The notes below the pieces were generated by a model. The model worked only from the letters and a program-made list of their open reading frames with translations. It did no database searches and had not been told where the DNA came from. 64,000 bases of DNA from Imbricaverruca yamaguchii. Its lineage: Eukaryota > Arthropoda > Thecostraca > Neoverrucidae. Shown one piece after another: positions 57,283-64,000 of the stretch. Position 1 is the stretch's first letter, and each line of letters opens with the position of its first letter. The stretch lies in contig JAOTOL010001621.1 of NCBI GenBank assembly GCA_034440575.1, positions 1,157,001 to 1,221,000 of the forward strand, in the 5' to 3' direction. A program made the translations under genes and the position numbers.

Positions 57283-58717
57283 GAGTCTGTTCCGGCGACC
57301 TCATCCGGAATAGGTTGAGGGTCCATTTGCTCTACCGCCCGTTAGCGCCCGATCCGGAATAGGTTTACCCTCATACAACTTTCACCGGATGAGGAAAATC
57401 TAATCCGGCCGGTCGGCGGTTGAGGAAGTGCAGGAAGGAAGGAAGGAACTCTGAATATGACGAACGTGCCGCAGCAGTGGCGTTAAGAATGAAATAGTTT
57501 TTTTTTTAACTTGACTTAGGCCATGGGCAGAGCCGTTAGGTTGTATAAATCGTACTTTCTTTGTTTAGAGCTATTTTTTTAAAAAGAAATCCAAGAAACA
57601 TGGGATATGTGATGAATATGGGCAGTCACCCATGTTTTATGTCACCAACTATACAACTTTGTCTCCAGTGCACTTCGGGAGCATCCAATGTCTAAGTGGA
57701 AATTGGAGATGGGAGTTTGAAATTTGATGGGCAAATTGTAGGTTCAGACATGCACGCCAATTTGCATGCGTTTGAGAGGGCATGCTTACTGGTATGCATT
57801 CAAGCATGTATGTATCAGTTGCTGATGGAGGAGCTCCGTGTGCCCTACACATGGTAAAGTGGTTTCCCTCCTACACACGGGCTTTGAATATTTATGAAAA
57901 TTATTTGGAGGGGCATGTAATGGCAATGGCCAAGTAAAAATGAATTGGATGTCACATTCCACAGGGCCGAATGCTAGCAGTTCAAATTATTGGGGGAGGG
58001 AAAAGCAACATCAGTTGGTACTTCCCCACTCAAAAATGTATAAAGCAACACCCCTGCTGAAACGGGTAACCCGTCAAGTGCACCGTACTGCTCGAATGCC
58101 CCTCGCTAAACGGTCCTTTGTCCCAAGGTGCCCCCTCGAAGTAAAGGACGCTCATTCAGCATGATCCTGTGCAATCCCCTTTCCTCGCTTAATGAATATT
58201 GTACTAAACGAGAGTGTGGAGGGACTACTGCAACAGCGCCTTTTTGAAGAAATGATTCCAGTCCAGACGAGTACCTGCCTACCCAGCATTTGGAAATGTC
58301 CGGATCTCCGCTCCTGAAATAAATGATTTTGGAGCTCCAGAAGCAGCACAAGCCATCGTCACCCACTGTGTGTCAGCTTTCCGGTCGGAGTCGGAATATA
58401 CAACAACAAAAAAACAGATTGCAGCGTGTTTTATTCATCCTCCAATAGCTGCTGTACAATGGGATTCATCGGGCTTTCACAACAGCAAGTAACTATATCA
58501 ATCAAAATGAAATATCGGCACTGCTACGCGCAAGATCGTGGCAAGTGACCGAGAATGCCACCGTTCTGCACATTTGCGCCAAATAACACTACAACCATAT
58601 CATCGCCAACAGCTGATTAAAGTTCAAAACTCTACCGGTCGTTCCGGCGCCTCGATCTGGAAGAGCTATTCTGGCCGAAGCTCAGCCTATTCCGGATGAC
58701 GTCGCCAGAACAGACCC
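57283..58717. mobile_element. DNA element with GAGTCTGTTCCGGCG / GGGTCTG ends
   Basis: The left end GAGTCTGTTCCGGCGACC and the right end GTCGCCAGAACAGACCC are inverted repeats that continue for about 30 bp, through CATCCGGAATAGG. TAT flanks both sides (57280-57282 and 58718-58720). A 3-bp duplication would suit a Harbinger-like element, though TAT is not the usual TWA. No transposase was recognised in its 1.4 kb. Confidence 0.65.
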
Positions 58718-58720
58718 TAT

Positions 58721-59665
58721 GGGTCTGCTCCCGTGGCTCCACTATTCTCCACAAACCTCCACTGGTCGTTCCCGTCGCAAACCCAGTGGATATTTTTCCT
58801 CCACCAACCTCCACCAGTGGAGCAAAAGCTCCACCAGCCGAGGAGCAGGATCCAATTGTGACTTTTCAGTGGAGCTCAGTCACGGCGCACTTGTTTCATA
58901 GATTTGCGCGTAAACAAAACCCTCCGTCATATGAATCTCATCTTCATGCAGTAACTGAATACCAGGATCATCCTTCGCAAAATAAATATGAAATTACAAC
59001 TATGAACAATAATCGAAGTAACATGTAGACCACAGCCTTTGTGTGACCTTTTATCTATGTCATTCGTCCTAAGGGGAAAATGTTAGTTTACCGGCTGGAT
59101 CCGCCGTAATCCCCGTGCCGCAACTGCCGCAATGCGGCGGCAACTAAGGTTTCACCACTCGAGTCCGGCCGACGAGGTCGAGCAAGTTGAGATGGGACAA
59201 GCCAGCATCGGGTAGAGAAGCGTCTCGGGGCCCAAGTATCCCGGCGGGTCCAGAAACCAGATTATATTCTGTACATTAAGAGGGCAGGCTGTAACCAACC
59301 GCAAAACGGGGGAGAAGATGCCTAGTGGTCAACCGAGAGGGAAGAGAGGTTGCGTGGTTCATCCCATAGGCGAAAAATCATCTGCTCTCCCCGCAGTCCA
59401 TGAGGGCATCTACATTGCCAGAAAGACAATTTTGGGACTTTGTATTATATGGCATACTATATACTACATTGTGCGATCATCTGGACAAACATTCGAGGAG
59501 CAATTTGACCAATAGCGCCAGAAACAGCGTCAAACACTTTCTTTTGTCGCGGAATTCGCACCGCTGTCAGCTCATTTCTCCACAGGTCGTTCCCGTGGGC
59601 AGGTCTTAACTATCCTCAACTAACCTCCACTAAGTTCCTTCTAGTGAAGCCACTGGAACAGACCC
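58721..59665. mobile_element. Second element with related ends, sharing the TAT
   Basis: Starts GGGTCTGCTCCCGTGGCTCC and ends GCCACTGGAACAGACCC, flanked by TAT at 58718-58720 and 59666-59668. It begins exactly where the previous element's TAT ends. A GC-rich block at about 59090-59300, unlike the surrounding AT-rich DNA, lies inside it; its origin is unknown. Confidence 0.65.
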
Positions 59666-60681
59666 TATATCTCCATAGGAAACTTTAGTAACAAACCCTA
59701 CCAAAGTTCCGATAGTTTTTGAAAATCCCTATGAAACTTACTTACCCTCTTCATAAAAAATACCAATTGAGACTCTTGCGATGACGTGTTGATTGCGTGG
59801 GGAATTTCCTGGGTGGGTAGATGCCTTGGTTGGTTTGGTAGCGGGCTTGAAGGCTTCCTTTCACCATTGGATTACATGCAATTTTACCAATGTTCTCGAC
59901 GCTATCTTGAACATTTTATGGTAATACTTTGACGTATACCAATTGAAAGACCAATTCTTCAGCTTCAGCAAAATGTATCCCAAATTCCCCAGTAGCAATC
60001 TTCCTGCCTAACAACGTGTCGTTTCCAGCAGGCTGACCATCAAGCGCCTCCAAGAAAAGGGATATTTTCCAGATATTGGTAGGCTCTCTCTACCGTCCAT
60101 TTTACCCCGCCAAGTTGTCACCCTCGTTCGAAAGCGGAAGAAAGGGCAGTCAGGTCAGTTAAGGGGACGGGGCGTTAAGTGAGCCATAGTTTCTTCCCCT
60201 CAGTGGTAGGAGAGTGTCCGAAAGATATCCAAAGAAGACCGCCTGAAATGACCAAACCACAACCATAGACCGCAACAGGAGGCCTACTGTCGTTATAAGA
60301 GGTCTCATAGCCGCCTCGGGAAATCCATAGCTGCCACAGGAGGCAGGGGCGCATTCGGGAATTGCCATCCGAGGAAGGGGACACGTGTCTGGAGCGGCGC
60401 CACCTCTAAAGTATCTTGAGAGGTGCCCTCTCTGCCGAGGGGCGTCTCGGGCAGGAAAATTCGATGATGAGGTGCACTCGAGACTTCGCGGAGGGACGCA
60501 TTTTCCTGGTTGAAGGGACGCTAACTTCGATGGGTGAGGAGGGGGCATGCCCAAACTTCCCTCCCTGGATCCGCCACCGACAGTAGGCCCCATATAGCGG
60601 GAGCAAGAGGCTCCTTACTCTGCTGCAGGCCCCTTTGGGGGGCCCTCAGATAGCCGACGTAATATATTTGTGTATTTATGT

Positions 60682-60732
<51 letters not shown>

Positions 60733-63700
60733 TGCATTAAGGATACAAAAGCAATTTGCACCGGTGGGCCGCAAAAGGCATTGCAAATGCGCGGCCCTTC
60801 ACAACTTGTATACTTCTTTGTCAAATATCTGCTTCCCGGTCCTAAGTACGGAATCGTATGAACTAGGTTTAACCATAAGCCTACACATGAATGGATGAAC
60901 ACGTTTGGTTTGTGGATGTATATGCAGTCTGCATATATTGGTGGAGAATTGTGAAATAATTGGTGTGGCAGGGGCCGTTTGTCCATGCCCGCTGCTGGAA
61001 TCTGTTCGCTATGTCTGTATGCAGGAAACTTGCTGCACCTGTCCTTGAGAACACAAGTCACAAATAGGAAAATAGCATAAAAACACTTTCGACCCAACTG
61101 CAGTTGTAGCGTCCTTCTTGCGTGGTTCATAAAACTCCTCGAATACGAACATGTCGCGTACGAATATATTCGTAGTACAACTTGCACGTGTATTTGCGCA
61201 TACGTATTTCAAGTACGAGTGTATCGCGAACTGATAACATAAGCAAGTAACGGCGGCAGCAGCACACTTACCTGCGTGGTCGACCGATGGCCACGCAGTG
61301 GCGCCAATAACTACTAAAAAATGCCGACTGCTTACTCCCAGCTACAGGTTCCAAAATTTCAAGGGAACGCACGCCGGTCCAGTGAGGGAACTGTGGCTGG
61401 CGGAAAAAAACATCATGAACTAATAATATGAGAATCCCCTACTAGTGGCTTCGCCTGCGTTCATTAGTCACTCGCATTGCAGCCGTAATGGACGAGTAGT
61501 CGGCGCACACGTGGTGAACGTCTCTGTCACAGCGCGGCTTGAACTCGATCCTGTGTACTGAACCGGGGCGGCACGGGAGAACACACGCCAGCGGATAAAG
61601 TTACCACTGATGGTGGCCTCAGCTGAGATACCACTCGCGCAAATAACGTCGCAGGAGCCGACGGAAACGGCTTCGGGAGCGAATACGGCAACGGCACCAC
61701 TCGCGATCTGATCTGGCCACTATGGAAATGACCTGTGGCGGTCGTGGGCGGTGGAAAGTTTCCTTTTTTTTTTTGGAAATAAAAATTAAAATAATATAAT
61801 TCCCTAAAAAAAAAAAAAGAATCAATAAGCATTATTCACTTGCTATCTCATGATAACCTCTTTATGCTAAGTGTGAGACATACTTAAATAACTTAGGTCA
61901 GGACTTCCAGCAATTATGTTCATACCATGTTTAAAAAAACGATATAATGCCACACATTGCAAAATACTTCTTGTGTTGCATCAATAAAGATATGCATATG
62001 TTAATTTGATAAGAAGAATGCTATTTTTCAGCAATAAGCCATATGTTCATATTCGAGACTAATTTTTAAGATAGAACAAAGAAAGTGTACACAGTATTGT
62101 ATTTTATATCCAGCCCACATTGTCTTCATCAACAGGAGGAAACACTTGTTAAGGTGCAAATAGGTATCGGTAAAAATGGGCCCATAACCTAATTGATATG
62201 CCATTTAGGGAAAGAAATACCTTATTTTATCTGTATTTATTATACAAATATTAGGTATCTGTAAAAAATGTGGCTCATAACCAACAGCAAATCTGTCCAT
62301 CATTTCAATCAGCAAATCTGATCCAAATAATCCAGTTTTCCGTTAACTCTGACCTTAACTTAATGCAACTATAACTTAGTGGTAAATGGTTGACATGAGG
62401 CTTTTATCATGAGTGTTATTTCTTTGCAATAAGAATGCATTTCGATACCAACAAGTACACAATTTGGTATTTTTGTCACAAATAAGGATTTGATAATGAT
62501 GCTTGAATGCATACTTATTAGCATGACAAAGATAATTTAACCACACATTTACACTGCACATGCTTAATCTTGGTTGAAAAGCAAAACAATACCAAAGACA
62601 GCTTTTAAACAAGTCATATATAGGACCTAATTATTTCAAGCTTTATAAATTGCAAGGTAACCTGACATGAAATTAGCCAGCTTAATCTATTTTCTTAGAG
62701 AAAAACATAAAAACTTGAAACAAACGAACATAACCTAACCAGGCCTTTCCATCGTTTTCTTTGGCATAGGAAAAATATGGCAAACATACAAGTAAAACAA
62801 GCAAAACAAAATAAAGTGATCCCACAAATGGCATAAACAGGAATAATGTCATTAATTTTCAGGATTACCAAGAGTTTTTGCTGGTGTGAATATTATGATG
62901 GGAACAGCTGATTGTAGGAGACATACTTCACTGCAAAGAGACAGGCTTATGCTGTTCTTTTTAGGTTTCCTTTGTTATCAATTTCTTAGAAATGCTTGGA
63001 GCATACTCTTGGTTCCCAACATCGAGCAATTCAGAAACATGCCTTATTGTGTGCTAAAGCATTTTACTTAAGCAGTATCCTGATCAAAATGGGTAATCAT
63101 ATTTCTCCTTTATTTACTTTGCTTTCCCAGTTCCACTTCTATGCAGAGATACTGCACAGTAAGGCATAACACCTGAAACAGAGATGTGTTACATCCCAGC
63201 ATTATATCTTGATTCACACTCTTTGTAATCAGACTGCAACTCATGAAATGTTTCAGGAAGGTATTCTTGGAATAACACTGGTATTGCACATCAATGTTCA
63301 AGCATGCATGCATCACTAATAATCCATTTACAATTTATCAAGCAAGAATGCAGCGCTGTGCTTGGCTCTGGGTCTAACTTGCCTAGAAAAAGCTGTTTTC
63401 CACAACTGCTGTATGTCAATGTATAGGCACATGTTTGAAAAAATGGGCTGCTCTTGGATTTTTCGAACCCACAACATTATCCTCTCCAGAAAATGACTTA
63501 TTTTCCTGATCTGAGGGTGGATTTCTTAAGTTGGTAACTATTTGACAATGATCTCCTGTGATCAAGTAAACATGCTCAAAATTAACAGGAACGGGTGCGA
63601 ACCGAGCTATGATGCGTACTATTTGAAGAAAGATACTCTCCATACTGGACGATCGCAAAATACTCCTCTCCATATCCAGAATTACAATGAATACATCAAA

Positions 63701-64000
63701 CGTTGCCCATGCATGACAAAAAAGGACCAGAACAAATGGTCACTGGAAAGAACAGAACAAGATAATAACTCGCCTGTTATTAGCGGAAGGCAAACTTACT
63801 TGCTCAAAATACAAGTATCTATTGAGCATGATTTACGAACAGTCTTCTGCAACCAAATTAAATAAAAAATAAAAAAAAACTTCGGATGACGTCATGCGGG
63901 AGGAAAAGAAAAATTTAACTTCCCTTTAAAGAAAATTTTTTAGGTGGGAGGGGAGTCGAGGGAGAGGGGGAAAAATTAATTTTTTTTTTTTTTTTCTGGC
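59666..64000. other. Noncoding right end; AT microsatellite at 60683-60730
   Basis: No gene is recognised. A 144-codon frame at 60159-60593 (minus) is Pro/Gly/Arg-rich and has no domain that I know. There is an alternating AT tract at 60683-60730 and T-rich or A-rich runs at 61765-61775 and 63978-63995. The rest, from 61850 on, is AT-rich without structure that I can name. Confidence 0.5.

Noticed and set aside
60159..60593. 144-codon minus-strand ORF
   Set aside because: Low-complexity Pro/Gly/Arg composition, no recognised domain, overlapping frames, no gene context.

Overview
This is nuclear DNA from an animal, most likely an arthropod and perhaps a crustacean. The evidence is short exons with GT/AG introns that encode an animal receptor, an intronless secreted astacin protease, a CR1-type retrotransposon, tRNA-derived SINEs and many minisatellites. 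The group assignment is inference, since nothing here fixes the species. No bacterial-type operons, CRISPR arrays or rRNA genes were seen.

The gene backbone is a sortilin-related receptor (SorLA/SORL1-like) gene on the + strand. Seven VPS10-domain exons lie at 18752-30615, and their splice phases agree with one another. An LDL-receptor class A exon follows at about 38790, and three fibronectin III exons lie at 39367-42303. The signal-peptide exons, the 10CC module after the VPS10 propeller, the YWTD propeller, most LDLa repeats and the membrane anchor were not found. Exon D carries an apparent frameshift. The introns hold minisatellites, SINEs, two hAT MITEs, a broken Mutator-like transposase, a Jockey-like LINE fragment and, on the opposite strand, a complete single-exon astacin gene (36431-37963) with a TATA box.

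On both sides of the receptor gene lie copies of one large composite repeat. Copy A is 3379-9082 and has an inverted partial copy at 9264-11413. Copy B is 42761-53904 and a small piece, copy C, is 55050-56305. Each full copy has a 66-bp and a 42-bp minisatellite, foldback sequence and a TTAA-flanked element of about 0.75-0.84 kb. Copy B has been opened by two DNA transposons of one unusual family (45241-48109 and 48508-51175). They share a terminus close to GGGGCATTCCACG and encode, or once encoded, a transposase with DFSENY, YFSDGxAxQYKN and HGKxxCDGxGG motifs.

A nearly intact, 5'-truncated CR1-like LINE lies at 12350-15136. The right end (56.3-64 kb) is mostly noncoding and AT-rich. It includes two adjacent elements with related terminal inverted repeats and TAT target duplications (57283-58717 and 58721-59665).

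The most notable signals are the transposase family, minisatellite and tandem duplications that appear to have grown from splice-acceptor/exon junctions of the receptor gene, a 3' hairpin domain shared by several SINEs and a LINE fragment, and long perfect hairpins just downstream of the astacin gene. All similarity statements are by eye; no search or alignment was run.
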